64,000 nucleotides of DNA, taken from positions 72,764,984-72,828,983 of the forward strand of contig NC_088300.1 in NCBI RefSeq assembly GCF_032854445.1. Reading direction: 5' to 3'. The notes under the pieces are model-generated. The model saw only the letters and a program-made list of their open reading frames with translations, was not told the origin of the DNA and searched no databases. Positions within the stretch are counted from its first letter, which is position 1; every line of letters starts with the position of its first letter. A program made the position numbers and the translations under genes. Below, one piece after another: positions 47,241-60,461 of this stretch. This stretch comes from Liolophura sinensis. Its lineage: Eukaryota; Mollusca; Polyplacophora; Chitonida; Chitonidae.

Positions 47241-47894
47241 GAGGATGAATTTTAAGCTATAGATGATGAATGACCAATATGGAGTCTCCACGTCTTCGGT
47301 CATCATGCGCAAACAACTACCCCTACCCCCACACTCTCTGATCATTTGTGAATAATCCACCACATTACGCCGTGTGAAGGTAAGGATACCTGGCCAGCAG
47401 ACCGTTAATTGATACACACCACGTCAATTAATTCTGCAGCTAGTTTACGATCTTTTTCTGCACGTCCAGTGTACATGAAGGGTGAACAGTAGTAATTAAC
47501 ACACACTGCTCACTCTGCTATTTGTAATGAATGGTTACTATTGGTTTACCAACGAGCATGAATTAGCGGGTCTGAGCAGATCGTGCCGAGAATTCCATTG
47601 ATCGTGAGGACATCACTCCCGCGGATACCACACAATGTTCCTGTATAAGTTCGCTCCCTAGCACCAAAGAATACATTTGTTTCAGGTATACATACACAAA
47701 CTATGTGAATAATTTGTCTGTAACCCAGCCAACAAATTAATCACTCAGTCATTCAACCATTTAGTCAATTCGTCAGGATATGTACAGTGTATTTATGTAT
47801 GATTGAGGTTTTACGTTGTATTTAACATTTTTTCAGTTATATGATGACGAAAAGTCATTATGTGTATGCATATATAAAGGCCCATTGCGTCTTC
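47241..47894. other. non-coding DNA, nothing recognised
   Basis: This is unique-looking sequence to the right of the minisatellites. No gene or known repeat is seen. Confidence 0.5.
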
Positions 47895-48010
47895 ATGCGA
47901 CAGGGCTAGGCCATGCCGCCAAAGTGCTGCCGCCACTGAAGTGTCAGGCGGAAGACACAACACCTAACACCCCACTTAGTCACACTATACTGACACCGAA
48001 TCGAGGCAGC
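47895..48010 (+). repeat. dispersed repeat fragment
   Basis: The fragment is related to 12241-12360: GAAGACACAACACC, then TAGTCACACTATACTGACAC. It includes GCCGCCAAAGTGCTGCCGCC upstream, which is unusually GC-rich for this region. The class is unknown. Confidence 0.5.
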
Positions 48011-48274
48011 ATGTTGGACCATCTTTGAAGTTTTTGATTTGATCACCCCAATAGAAGTAGGCTCTCTTGTCGTAGTCCAGTCAATAATGGAAAACACCTA
48101 GATTTATATTATTTCAGGTCTTGGATTTAGGTTTCCAAAGGACATAACGTTAGTATGTATCTTTTCTTTGGGTTTTACGTCATTTCAATAGTAAAAGTTA
48201 TCTAAAAGCTGTAAATAAGGAAACAAGTTGCCTTCAAAGTTGCCTTCATCCTACACGTAACAGTGGGTTTTTAT

Positions 48275-48425
48275 TTCATTTATCTGATTTTGTTTAGCGC
48301 CGTACTAAATGAGTTTTCACTTACTCAATGACGGTTAGTTTGATTCGTAGAGGAAACCGGTGTGCCCGGTAAACCACGGACATTTGGCAAGTTACTGACG
48401 AACTTTCTCACTTGTACAGTTAACG
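48275..48425 (-). mobile_element. highly diverged SINE-core remnant
   Basis: TTTAGCGCCGTACTAAATGA, TTTTCACTTACTCAATGACG and GAGGAAACCGGTGTGCCCGG line up in order with the minus-strand family-A body (TTTTACGCCGTAATCAAG, TTTCACTTATACGACG, GAGGAAATCGGGCAGAGCCC). It is probably a related, older SINE family. Confidence 0.5.
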
Positions 48426-49283
48426 AACGTTAGCCTGCGAAAATGTCCACATGAGCCTCACTAAGGCCCAACAAACTGTGAGAGTGGAGGCGGGGGGGGG
48501 GAGGAGGGAGGAGGCTACAAATTCTTTTAGAAATAGATGCAACACTTATTCCAAAAATGTAGGTAATGTACGACTCTCCTGTTGAGACTCTCTCTCTCTC
48601 AGGAAAGCTACCCTGCGTTTCCTCTGTATGTCTGTGGCAATAACTGACTGTATAGCTTATTAACGCCCCTCAATTTGAGACTGGAAAACGTGTTCATGTA
48701 ATAACTACGGTCGTATTTGCACATTTTATGGCGAAGATGACGGCTGAAATAATGGAAAAAGGAATGAAGGTTTGCTAGGACTGAGAATTATCCTCCGCTC
48801 AACAAGTGTAAGAGTACTCACCCCGCTCTTCACGCCTTCCTCAACTCGTCAAGAGAACATTCAGCTCCACATTACTTGAGCGTTCTAGGTAACGCAATAA
48901 CGTACAATTTGACACTCCGTCTACACGATATGGCGTCTGCATCGGTGGATAAGATGTAATGATTCATACGCCGTGTTGTATTCACCAGCAAAGCAGTAAC
49001 ATCAGGTAGGGGCCAAATGGAAACCACATCCTTATACCAAGATTGCCACGGGTAATACGGCAGCTGTGGATTCAGTCATTCAGTCAGTTTTTCACACATT
49101 CCTTTAATCGGAGTTAGCTTATTTTTGCAGATCCCTGTTACATTCACTAGATGTTTCACCGAGAAACAGGAAACCTGTATCGACATCTGTGAAGTATATT
49201 TTACAAATATGCATGAAAGATGCAGGTTAAATATATTTAAGTCATATGTAAGAAGCACGTATGTATAACAAAGAACATTATGC
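48426..49283. other. non-coding DNA, nothing recognised
   Basis: A G-run with GGAGGAGGG lies at about 48490-48512 and a CT microsatellite at 48588-48600. No gene is seen. Confidence 0.5.
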
Positions 49284-49495
49284 TACAGCTTGATTGGTTG
49301 GTTTATTGATTGCTGTTCACCACCACACTCCGAAGCTTTCCACTTCAACTATGACGTTGAGTTTTATATGTAGAGAAAACCGGAGTGCCTCTTGGCAAAA
49401 CCGGAGTGCCCCTTGGCAAAAGCGGAGTGCACCTTGGCAAAACCGGAGTGCCCCTTGGCAAAACCGGAGTGCCCCTTGGCAAAACCGGAGTGCTG
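49284..49495 (-). repeat. SINE-core remnant with a 21-bp array grown from it
   Basis: GGTTTATTGATTGCTGTTCA and AGAGAAAACCGGAGTGCC resemble the minus-strand SINE core seen at 48275 and 51890. The piece AAAACCGGAGTGCCCCTTGG plus C is then repeated at 21-base steps from 49376 to 49495 (five full units and a partial one). Because 21 is a multiple of three, a 7-residue repeat frame results, but nothing suggests a protein. Confidence 0.75.
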
Positions 49496-51879
49496 TGCTC
49501 TCCAATGAACTGAAAACTGCACAAAACTGTCCTTGTTTTCACCAAAAACCCTGTAGGAACGGAGTAATCAGCGTGGCATATAGAAATACCACAGAATTCA
49601 AGAAAACTGATCATTTGATATACGAAATGCATAAATGTATAGTGGTCGTGTAAGTTGCTACGATTTATTTATTTTCATGAACAGTTAGAATAAAACCCTA
49701 ACTGAGATAAGCTCACAAGAGACCATATTTCACCGGGTACGTGAGAGCATTTGCCAGTTATCACACTGCCGTCGGTGTTCTGTGCTCTAAGTCTTTCATT
49801 ATGGTACATTAAACAGTAGGACGTTGGATTATGCAAGCAAGAACCTATTCACTTGGGTATTCAAATCGAGGAACAGTAATCTTTGCCTGTGTGTGTCTGG
49901 GAAAGGCAGAAAATCTGGTGTGAAGCCATCTTATTCGGCAAGTGTCATTCGTTACTAATGTATAACTGGACAATCATACCTGTGAACAGACTGGAACTTT
50001 CCCATTAAGACTGTGTCTCTTTAATATAGACTGGTCTAATTCTATTTGGACGGCAATCCATTTGGTGGCATTTAACAAACCGCAGTTAGCTCTAGGGGTA
50101 AATGAAGTTTTGGGGTCCTTGATAAAATTCTTGCCTTTAGGGTAGTTTATCGGAGGTCGTGTGTCACGTGGTCGGTATTGGAGTCCTCACAAGTGAGACG
50201 CCGCCTGAGAAATTTCACTTCAATTCGCAAAACGTCCTTTAGAAGTTGATTGGCGAAGTCCAACAACCTGTCGTAAATTGGGAATTAAGTTAATCTACGA
50301 TTACCTTTCCTCTCAATGAACTTAAAAACCAATCTACATCAACCGTCAGCTCTCATTATTTATTCTGCCTAGAGTTTAAAATTGTTGGTTGTGATTGAAT
50401 GTAGAGTTTACCATGTACTGATCTACAATACAATACAACCCGTTGCCGTTGACAGCATTGCTGACGTCGTACGTTAAATACAATGTATAACATGTTTAGA
50501 ATTTAGGGCATACTTGATAGTGGGCTAAATGTATACTGCTTCTAGCTCCGATAAAGTTAGTTGCTGTAACTACTTTTTCAGTCCTACTACTTTCAAAACT
50601 GTTTAATAACCGATTTTGAAACCAGTGATCGTTTGTTCCAAAGTGTATAAAACGCACAATACCTGTCTCAAACTAATACCTAACAAATGGAACTTTAATA
50701 CTGCACGTTTGATTGAATTGGTTTACTATTGGGAATTCAAAAATATGGCATAATGTAACAGTCCCGTCACCGCCAGGTCTAAGAGTGATGGAAATGTCAT
50801 ACTTGACGCTAAAATCACAGTGAAAATGTGGGCGGCTTTATAACTGAAAAGAAATCCATCCTATTTAAATATTACAACGGAGAGACAATCTAACTGTTAA
50901 TGAAATGGGCGTGAAAGCGTACACCTCGCCGCATATTGTGGTGTGTCCGATCACTGATTTGACGAGTACAGTTCAAGGTGGTGGAGATTAACTCAGGGTG
51001 CGAATATGTAAAATAAGCTTGCCGAGAAGGTCCACGTGGGTGGACCTACAATATCGATCAACGCGAGCAAGCTGTTATCTGCACTGAATTATACGCCAAG
51101 CTCTACTTAGCTGGAAAATAACTTTAAAAGACAAGACAACACTAGTCCAAATGTATATACGAATCAATAAAGTATCCCAAAATTAGCTTAAAAAGCATAT
51201 CTTTTTATTTTTATCTTATTGCATAACCGATATAGTTCAACAGAAGCAAACTTGCGCACACTGAGACGATTGAAAGTGCCGCCATATTATCAACTATAAC
51301 CAGTCAGACTCGAGTAACAATTTCGATAAGCCGAGAACACACCTGTTTTCACCGATGTCGCGGTGGCTTTTTAGCCATATGAGCGTCGAGTACGAGTGCC
51401 GCAGAAACCTGCCAAACGGATTATGAAAGGCTATATTGTGAACAAGATTTAATGTGGTCGGATCACACTGATACAGCTAACGACACGATCAACATTCTAA
51501 CTTTAGTTGTTTTTGTGGAAGTAATATCTCGATAATTTGTGTAACCTTTTCCAAATCGTTAAATAAAAACGAACTCTGCGTTAAATGTTGTTAACAGGTG
51601 CCTAGAACGTGACATTTTGTTATCCTTGTGCTAATCCACAGAAACGTTTTGCATAATAATCATATACGTATTCATCGTTGTTCAAATCTGCCGTTCTGAA
51701 CCGCCCCGGGTGTATATGTTCAATACCCCTTCAGAGGTAGCCTGCCCATGACAGGATCCGTGTTCCTGCTAGTGGTAGTAGGATAGGGGGTTACTACATC
51801 CATGAATGAAGTTGTAGCTTTCCTCATAACTGTCTGTTCCAATATGGTTGATGTTCAAATGCACGACGGCATAATGATT
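49496..51879. other. non-coding DNA, nothing recognised
   Basis: There are no open frames of note. ATAAAACCCTAAC near 49692 is shared with 41708. I recognise no gene, RNA or complete repeat. Confidence 0.5.
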
Positions 51880-52045
51880 TCCTTTGATTGATTTGGGTTA
51901 ACGGGTTAAAGCGACACTCAACAATATTTCACTTATGGGTTGTTTGTCACTTCCATGGTTGAAGAAACCGGAGTACTTTGAGGCAGCCGGTTCCGGCCTT
52001 TGACAAGTAGGTCTAACAAGGGAATTACCTCACGGAATGATGCCG
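51880..52045 (-). mobile_element. diverged SINE-core remnant
   Basis: CAACAATATTTCACTTATGG, GAAGAAACCGGAGTACTTTG and a following GACAAGTAGGTCTAAC are in the same order as in the SINE cores at 48275 and 36223 (minus strand). Head and tail are not recognisable. Confidence 0.5.
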
Positions 52046-53228
52046 TACAGTGGGAAAGTGACCTAGTGGCTGCATGTTGACGTCATCAGTCGAAGCCTTT
52101 CTACGAGCGCGAGTAAAACTTCAATGAACTGAAAATCTCGATTTACCTGAGGCAGTTTTCTCCCCTTGACACCCTTAGACCAGGAAGATGTGTCAGGTAC
52201 TGGGCGAGAAGCACTTGTTTCTACCTGGCTTTGATCGGCTTTGAATCCAGTTCCCATAAATCTGATTACACACATTACTGAGTAGTGAATGTTTTGGTTT
52301 AAAACTCTGTTGTTGAGTGGTTGCTCTTCATTTATGTTTATAATAAGTGTTAATGCACATCACGATTGTAAAGATACATGTCCGATATGAAAATTGTCGA
52401 AATCAGGAATACTACGATTCATCAACGCACTACTTGCCCAGCAGTTTCCATTGAAACTTGATGGCAAAGATGTGCTAACTGTCACATATACATAAAGGCT
52501 TCCTAATGAATGTTAGTGTCTACTGTGGCTCTTAAAATACCAAGCACTATCGGCACCGTCGCCTTAACTAGTACGAAGTAACTGTACAAAGACTCGTCTT
52601 TCATCGCACATTGGGGGTAGAGTTTACATGTTAGAACGAATCGGCCATGCTACACGAGAGTACAAATGAGTTAATTCAATCAATGTTTTCATAAACCACC
52701 CATAATCTCTAGCAATATGGTTTCAGAATGTTGGGCAGGAGGTACATAACGAAAGCCTGGCGTGGAAACTGTCCATTACCGCCAGATGGTTCGCCGGCAC
52801 AGAGGGAGCTATTATAAGGCTTCAAGCACTACTTTTCACAAATCAATGAAATTTAAACATAGAAGTGACAAGTGAGATTTACACATAGTAGTGAGAACAT
52901 TGCAAATAATAAATAAATCAATATTAAATGAACACACACTTTGGTAAAACAAACTGCCTGTATCCTCATATCGTCGGCAGGATCAAAGCGGGATATTACT
53001 CAGCATACTGGTATTAGAGACGGTGAAGTAACCACTGTAGTGCACCATCAACCAATAGACAACCTGCTACTTACCCACAGCTATGTAGGTGAGCACACAC
53101 AACTAGTATGGTTATAGGAACACCGGGCGTGGACTGTATCTCAAAGAACTTTATGCTGGAGCCTTAGGCGGAACAATATTTTACCATTACGGTTTATTCG
53201 GACTTACGTGAGCATATTAGTAGCAAAT
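52046..53228. other. non-coding DNA, nothing recognised
   Basis: Only short frames without domains are present, and no repeat is recognised. Confidence 0.5.
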
Positions 53229-53600
53229 CTGTGAGTTGACTGACTAGGTATGAAAGATTAATATTTTATATTTTCGCTGTTAACAGGAAGTTATCATTTG
53301 TTTCGGTTCAACCATTTTTGTTATAAGTAGGGATATGAATTAACCTATATTGAGAAAATAAATCGTTATACTGGATGTAATTTAAAAGTTCTTTGTTAAA
53401 TTAATTTGGTCAGTCTGTGAGTTGACTGACTAGGTATGAAAGATTAATATTTTATATTTTCGCTGTTAACAGGAAGCTATCATTTGTTTCGGTTCAACCA
53501 TTTTTGTTATAAGTAGGGATATGAATTAAACTATATTGAGAAAATAAATCGTTATACTGGATGTAATTTAAAAGTTCTTTGTTAAATTAATTTGGTTAGA
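53229..53600 (+). repeat. 186-bp tandem duplication, two copies
   Basis: CTGTGAGTTGACTGACTAGG occurs at 53229 and 53415. The following 186 bases are repeated with only about two substitutions seen (GAAGTTATC against GAAGCTATC, TTAACC against TTAAAC). No open frame is involved. Confidence 0.92.
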
Positions 53601-56600
53601 TGTTCGAGGATTAAATCATATAATCGGCAAGTTAGCAGATAAAGTTATGAAGAGGTTATGAAGGTTGGTATGAAGAAGCTTTTGACAAAAAATGTTTCGC
53701 TTTCCTTATTACAAATAATATTAGTAATCCTCTTTAGTGAACAATTTCCCATTATCTTCATGGGTTCTTTTGAGAACCCAATTTTATGGGGTTAACACAC
53801 GTATTTTGCTTAGACGTTTAGGTTACGCGATCATGTGGTGTTTGACTGTAAACTGACACATCACATAGCTTAACCCAGACCCACGTTTTCTCCTTATAGG
53901 CACGAGCGTTAGGTCAACAGTGGAACCGAGAAAGCAGCAACTCTTATAATAACCGCATCGCCTGCAGATAAAGCTAACCAACTGAAAAGTGAGTATTGAT
54001 TTTATATAGTTCATCTCTAAAATATTTACTTTCTGCTCATTGAAAATATCATGATGTTAGAAAACCCATGACGACGCAAACCAATATTTATTAATCTTGT
54101 CTTACTAATAGCTTCTCTTCTGATATACAGTCCGTAACCATACACGTGTCTTCACAGATAATGCTTGACTAACCACTTGTGCGACTGGTATAACTGTAAT
54201 AAATGTTGGCGCAATCCCTTTATCTAACACTCTATTGTATAAAGTTGTTGAACACATGATATATAGCAGTATCTTGCATAATTTTCACGTACGATAACAT
54301 ATATGTGTTAAATACAAATTAACACTGAAAACAACAAGTGTCCAAATTTGAATCATCCTGGAGTGGTGGGTGTGGTTCTGAGGCAGAATTTGTGAGCCAA
54401 TCCGCAAGATTTTTAACACAAAGCATAAAGTTTATTTCATGTATTTGTATTTTGATCGATGGGGATATAAATCATGACAGCAAAACATTACTGAGCAGAA
54501 CGACCGAGTCGACATTTGACCTGATAACGTCAATAGAAATTATTCCAGTGTTCAAGTTTACTTCAATTTCCACTCAAGTCTGAAATAATTTTGTTGAATT
54601 GACACTACCTTATTAATGTGAACTGACATAGGAGCAGGCTTTTATTGTTAACTGTTCTGTGAAGATTTTCATGTGATTATCAATCTCTCGACCATTAGTA
54701 TATGGATGTCGCGTGCATATGGCGCCAAATACACTTTTCTAACATTTAACGCTGCATAAACCTTGATGATAGATTCAGTCTGTCTTGATAGAAATTCGAC
54801 TTTAGACAAAAACGAGACTTAACAACAAAAAGACTTAATCTTGAGGCAAAGTACTGCACATGTTAAACTTCTGAGACCTTGCGCCTGAACTACATTTTAT
54901 TATACAAACCCAAAAAACCGGTGTTGGCAGGGCAGCTTAGCATCCAAATTCTCCCCATCCAATTACGCTGTCAAATACGCTGCTGTTCATTGACTTCCAA
55001 TACTTACAGAGCTTTAGATATAGTTCCAGCTTTTAGACTTGCTCCGTGATGATAAAGACATTAGGCAAGGACGCGGTCATTCTCTTCTTGACCTTGGGCT
55101 TGTCTGTTTTTTTTCTGAGCCAAGAAAAAGGGTTTGCTCTATTTCGGGCACCCCAATTCCTTTTAGCTTTGTAAGTAATGCCTTATGGCTAATATTGCCT
55201 CAAAGGAGATTCCCATGTACCAATCTCGACGCTGATATGGACATCTTTGTTGCTTCATTCGTCGATGCCATTCATTTCTATTATTTCACGGACGTATCAT
55301 AACATAGTACGAATGTGTTATGCGAATGTTGAAGACATGATGTATTCTGAGCCAACATCACGGCTATAGTTATTACAAGATAGACTCTTACCTCTATCAC
55401 ACAGTAACGGTCACCGTAGAAACAAGACAAAAATGTTGAAACACTAGAATATTAATAAAGAAAAATCCGTGTGAAAAATATCATCAGGTTCCACATAAAT
55501 TATGTCCAAGAGGAACAACTAATCCACGAAGAAATGTACAGGAAAAATAAAACCTCGAACAAAGGATGGTGTCGTTTTAGGGAAATACTGTTGTCAGTAA
55601 TGGTCGTTTCTAAGCATGATGTATAACCCTAAACTTTGCTTGATCAGATCTAAAACTTTTGCGATGGGGACATATGTCACAATTTACATATTGGAATTGG
55701 ATGGCGTTAAAGTTACAAATAAGAGACAAAATCCTACATCCCCACCACTGTTGCACTTGAATGTAAAGCGCAAGGATGCACCTGCTACACATGTTTTATA
55801 ATTCGTGCTTGTCATTTGATTCCTCTAATATGGAACAATAATTGATAATTTCTCCTGCACGTGTTGTGTTCTCCATCCTAAACTCCCCTTAACATGCAAA
55901 CTGCCTCTCATTATTAACATGTTATGGTATTATTATTGCTGACATGACAAAAACGATAAGGATATATTTCCTTCAGATTCCAGAAGGAAGTTTTAACGCG
56001 GTATTGGCATGATGGGTTGTGTTTGTATCTATATCTTTCTTTTACTGACAATCCTACATTTGTGCTCGCGTTGAATTGTTACGTGACCAACCTTATTCAG
56101 CTGGTTTTATCATATCGAAGAGCCATTGTTACGTCCCATTAACATGGGTCATGGATTCTCTAATATATGGCCTCGATAATGCTCAAACAAACACTGCACA
56201 AATGAACTCAGAAGTTGGGTAATTGGCGTTATGTCGCAGCAGCAGACAGCTGACGAACAGTTCAGATGGCTCGATGACATGGGGATATTATTATGCAAGG
56301 TGCCTTTGTTTGGGCTATACACAGATGGTCACATTTGCCCATGAAAGCACAGTTTTGTACTCATAGTACATGTATGTATGCATGGTTATTAATAACTAGG
56401 AAGGCCTCTATGCTCTACGTTTTTAATTATATTCATAATGCCTCGCTGTGTCTTGTTGCCGTTCCTGCACGCGTATATACCATGTTGACTTTATGTAATA
56501 AAACCGTCATCCAGTTGTAATCCAATGCAATATGTAGTTTTAAACTATACAGTATCTAGAGACGTGATGTTCCACGCATCTTGCAAGCAACTTTTTAATC

Positions 56601-57925
56601 ATCTCCAAACAAGACATGTTACACAGAAAGATTGTCAAAAAATACTAATTATCAAACTGGTTCGTAACTTTTCTTTCACTTACACTTTTCGGTACTTCTT
56701 TACGCTATGTAGACAATAATAATACACTAGCTTTAGCAAATTTAATGCAACACATGTTTTTTTATATCCTTCCTCAAAAATATCTCATATTCTCATATTT
56801 AATTCTTTACTTCAAACATTATTTTTGTATGGTATATTTTATCGTTACCTCATTTTCTTACTCCTTTATGGCATAAACATCATTGGCTTTGCTCTTAAGC
56901 TTTACTGCAAACTAAATGGAACTGTGTTCATCCCTATAGCCCCTAGCTAACCAGAGCGTTGCCAGCCACATAGAGTTTTTACCTAAAACACAGGAGTTGG
57001 CATGAATCATGAACGGTGTCAACTCCATGTGTAGTATGCACCATGTTGTCAGTACCTGACCACAGTGTTTCTGTACTGGCCGTATTTCTGTTGCCTGTAC
57101 AGGATGCTCTACGGTGTGCGGAGTGCATTCTTATCTAAATGGACTTAGGCTACCTAAATGTGGTTTTGGCACAGTTGATTTAGATCCTCCTAAAACCTCC
57201 CTGTGGCACAAGCCTCAGATCCACGCTGCCGACAGAACCTTTGGAAATTGTTTTTATTCGAAGAGATCGTTTAGACTACAAGATGAAAATCAAATATTCA
57301 TGTAGTTTCCTAAGGTTATCTAGCTCTATCATGGTTTTTTAACACAGTGAGAGTCTTTTCATGGCCTTCAAATGTCGGTCACTAGAACGGTTTGCCAAGT
57401 GTCAACCTCTAAAAAATTTATCAAAGACAAAATTGCAGTAATTTCTGAGAAGAAAGCATGCGGCTATCTCTATGTATCCCCATTGAATTCTTGTACTCTT
57501 AGGATCCTTTAGGATTAGAACGTTGAGAGCACACTGAGAATGACGAAATTTATTAAAGGAGTAAAACGTTGCTTGGACGAAATATTGTAATAGCATGACT
57601 TTGTTACATGTACAGAGTAGCTCATCAGGTAGACAGGGTCTTTCCGTTACCTCGAATATCACTTGAACTGCTGTTTTCAAGCGCTTAAAAATTTATAAAA
57701 GAAAGGACTTGATTTGTAATTGAACCGTTTACCCCTCGTGTTCGCAAGGTTTCCCTGCCCCAACGCACCATCGGGAACAGCACACGAGGTGGTGTGAGAC
57801 AATACAGTTATATCGGCTATGCACATGAGGTACACTATTCGCCGTTTGTGCGTATGAATGGCTGAGTAAAACTAGTGCACACATCAGTTAATGCTTGTCA
57901 GGGAGGTGCAGATTATACTTTTAAA
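53601..57925. other. non-coding DNA, nothing recognised
   Basis: This is a long AT-rich stretch. The frames at 54338-54583, 55039-55302, 55616-55801, 56293-56719 and 57114-57305 have no domains or splice-supported continuation that I can see. It would be intron if the promoter at 43053 belongs to the CCAP gene. Confidence 0.5.
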
Positions 57926-58112
57926 CGATTCACATACGAATAGACCAGTACCAATTGGCGGTTACAATACTTACGATTCATATACGAATAGTCCAGTACC
58001 AACTGAGGGTTACAATACTTACGATTCACATACGAATAGACCAGTACCAATTCAGGTTACAATACTTACGATTCACATACGAAGAGACCAGTACGATTTG
58101 AGGGTTACAGTG
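57926..58112 (+). repeat. 48-bp tandem repeat, four units
   Basis: CGATTCACATACGAATAGAC recurs at 57926, 57974, 58022 and 58069 (spacing 48, 48, 47), followed each time by CAGTACCAATT-like sequence and GGTTACAATACTTA. Confidence 0.92.
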
Positions 58113-58489
58113 CTTTTGAGCTTATATGTTCATCGTTACGAAGGCAATTTCGTCAGGATTAAGAAAAGGTACTTTAACAACAAATACAAAGATTAATGTT
58201 TTTCTTATTTATCTTTCTTACTGGCAAGAACCGAAGGGGCTAAATAACTTTGATCGACGGGATTAATTGTGTCCTTTCTACACCTAACATGGATCTTGCA
58301 GCGCTCAAGATGAGGTTAATCGTTTTGGCTTATCTGCTTCAGCAAAATTCTATTGCGTTCATGTTTTAATACTTCTGAACTATTTTCTGTGAATCGCTTG
58401 ACAACGTTAACAACATTGAATTCTTTAAGTAACTCAAAATTTGGATACATGGACCACAATCGTGACCATTCATGGTGAAATTAAATTAA

Positions 58490-58930
58490 CTTTAGGAGAA
58501 AATGAAGCAGATATGACTTAGTTTGCACTAATATGAAAACGGTGTAATCGACAAAAAGTTATTACGTGTCCGTTTTCATATTTGAAACTCACTTGGTCTA
58601 ATGCAGTATGACCTCGTTAAGATTCTGACCTAAATCAGTTTAAACTGAAACAGATTGTAGAGTGTCCGCATTCATATTTGGAACTCGATTGGTTTAAACT
58701 GAATAAGGTTGTAAATGAAGCAGTTCTGACTTAGTTTGGCGTAATATGAAATCGGTGTAATCAGAAAAAAGGTTGTTACGTGCCCATGTTCAGATGATGT
58801 AAATTGGTTATTCTTAAAAGAGACTGCTGTATATCCGCATTCATATTTGGAACTTTAATCTGGGACAGATTTCAGTGTGATCGCGTTCGGATTTGGCCCT
58901 CGGTTGGTTTATTCTCAAACAGATTGCAGT
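58490..58930 (+). repeat. diverged tandem repeat of about 240 bp
   Basis: AATGAAGCAGATATGACTTA near 58500 and AATGAAGCAGTTCTGACTTA near 58717 begin related stretches with GGTGTAATC and CATATTTGGAACT motifs. Further partial repeats lie between them and up to about 58930. Divergence is high. Confidence 0.6.
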
Positions 58931-59339
58931 AAGAGGATTGCATAAATTTCAGTAAATTAAAGTAAACGCTCTCGATTGCAATCAGTTTGAGTAAGTGTTA
59001 AATGTCTAATCATCAAACGACAATTCGAAACTAAAAGTAATATTTCTTGATTTCATTCTATCGAAGTCTGCGTTGTTGGGGAGTACACGCTGTCACCACG
59101 AAGGTCGCTACGTGGTGGTGATCTGAGTTTCTTTTGTCCAAACGCCAAAGTCAATTCTACGTCTGTTCCTTTCACACCTAACGAATCCTCCTCATTTCCC
59201 GAGTGTTAAAACTTTGCCCTACTTTCATGATTGGCTCGTTCACTCTAGGGCTTTCAGTTGAAATGTCAACCCCTCCTTTTCTGGACTGGATATACAGGTT
59301 CAACTGTTGACTTTTTACATGACGAACACAACACAGGCG

Positions 59340-59618
59340 ATAGATCCAGGGTCAATCCTGGGTCAGGTCAATCCTGGGTTGGGTCACACCTAAGAAGTTA
59401 TAGCTTTCTCCCTTGGAGTTCAGCATTAAGGGGATAGTGCAACGATTGGTTGACACGTGTCAATACAATGGATCGGGTGGGGTGGCTTACTTGCCTTCGG
59501 TAAGGCGTGCATTCATGCATTCTGATTACTCCGTCGTCATATCACTGAAAAATGGTTAAGTACAACGTTAGACCCCAAGCACTCACTCACTCACTAACTC
59601 ACTCACTCACCCACTTAC
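59340..59618 (+). mobile_element. tRNA-derived SINE (family B) with (CACT)n tail
   Basis: AGATCCAGGGTCAATCCTGG (B-box region), GGGTCACACCTAAGAAGTTA, TTGGAGTTCAGCATTAAGGG, TGGCTTACTTGCCTTCGGTA and ACTCCGTCGTCATATCACTG match the element at 29024 in order. The A-box head is missing or replaced, and the B-box region is partly duplicated. A CACT/CTCA microsatellite ends it at 59580-59618. Confidence 0.82.
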
Positions 59619-60261
59619 TTAACGTAAAAGATGTCGTATTCCGTTCATTTATAAATTCCCTGGATGCTAAGGAATTTCTCATAGGCTTTACAATATAACA
59701 GTTTTCGAATATTTTTTATGTCTTAGGATAATAATTAATGTCACTTATTCCATTCCCTTTCAAACCGCACCTGTACCTCTTTTTCAGGTTTACGCCAATA
59801 TCCCCTTTGCACTTTCCGTTACTCATTTCACTGAAGGCCAAAACCTTTCAGTTGCCCAATTCTTGCTGTGTATCACGGATTGACAGTTACTTACTGCTCC
59901 AGTGACGCGTCTTCTGGATTAATCAACCCAGTCTCCCATTCACGCGTTCCTGGGTCGGGTAACCCGTGTTTTAAGGGCAGTAAATGACTGGGACAGCTGT
60001 CCCATTATCAACACCCCCTGTAATCGAATTGTGTCTCCCCCATACCTCAGCGCCCTTCGCAGTGTAAGCCATCTTCAGATCTCGCGCCAAAGACTGCCGT
60101 GGCAAGCTTCAGAATGTTCAAATCCCTGCTGATCAGTTTACGTTATTTTAAGAGCATCAGATACCCAGCCAAGAGCTGATAGAGCCAACAGAAGCGGCGA
60201 TAACAAAGTTACAACGGCCTACTACATCCACTGACTCAATTCACTTACTTTTCTTTTCCAG
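59619..60261. other. DNA upstream of the CCAP coding exon
   Basis: No TATA-like promoter or gene is recognised here. It ends in a strong polypyrimidine tract and splice acceptor (TTTTCTTTTCCAG, 60249-60261). Confidence 0.45.
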
Positions 60262-60319
60262 TGCCTGGCAAAGAAAGTTCTTTGCTTAATTTTATTTCCA
60301 CCTCCTATTAATTTTCCAG
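60249..60319 (+). promoter_or_regulatory. CCAP: two candidate splice acceptors before the CCAP start codon
   Basis: TTTTCTTTTCCAG ends at 60261 and TTAATTTTCCAG at 60319, both with good polypyrimidine tracts. No ATG lies between 60320 and the start codon at 60378. Acceptors in front of an initiator exon imply that at least one upstream non-coding exon exists. Confidence 0.6.
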
Positions 60320-60377
60320 GCAGGCTCAAGGCTACAGAACACCTCGCACTGTCCTCAACTAGGGGGAGACAATCGAC

Positions 60378-60461
60378 ATGTACAGAACAGAACTACTTCT
60401 GCTGGTGTCGGCTTTTATATCACACTCTTATGCCAGTCCATTCTCAGAAGACTTCGGCACG
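60378..60461 (+). CDS. CCAP: CCAP coding exon 1: signal peptide
   Basis: There are 28 codons from ATG to ACG before a GTACGT donor (60462). The encoded N-terminus has a short charged start (MYRTE), a hydrophobic core and a small-residue cleavage site (SYA before SPF). The rest is the start of the propeptide. Confidence 0.88.

Noticed and set aside
49294-49653. 119-codon frame with a 7-residue repeat (NRSAPWQ)
   Set aside because: I considered a repeat neuropeptide precursor. There is no signal peptide, the cleavage sites are irregular, and the repeat is a 21-bp minisatellite derived from a SINE core.
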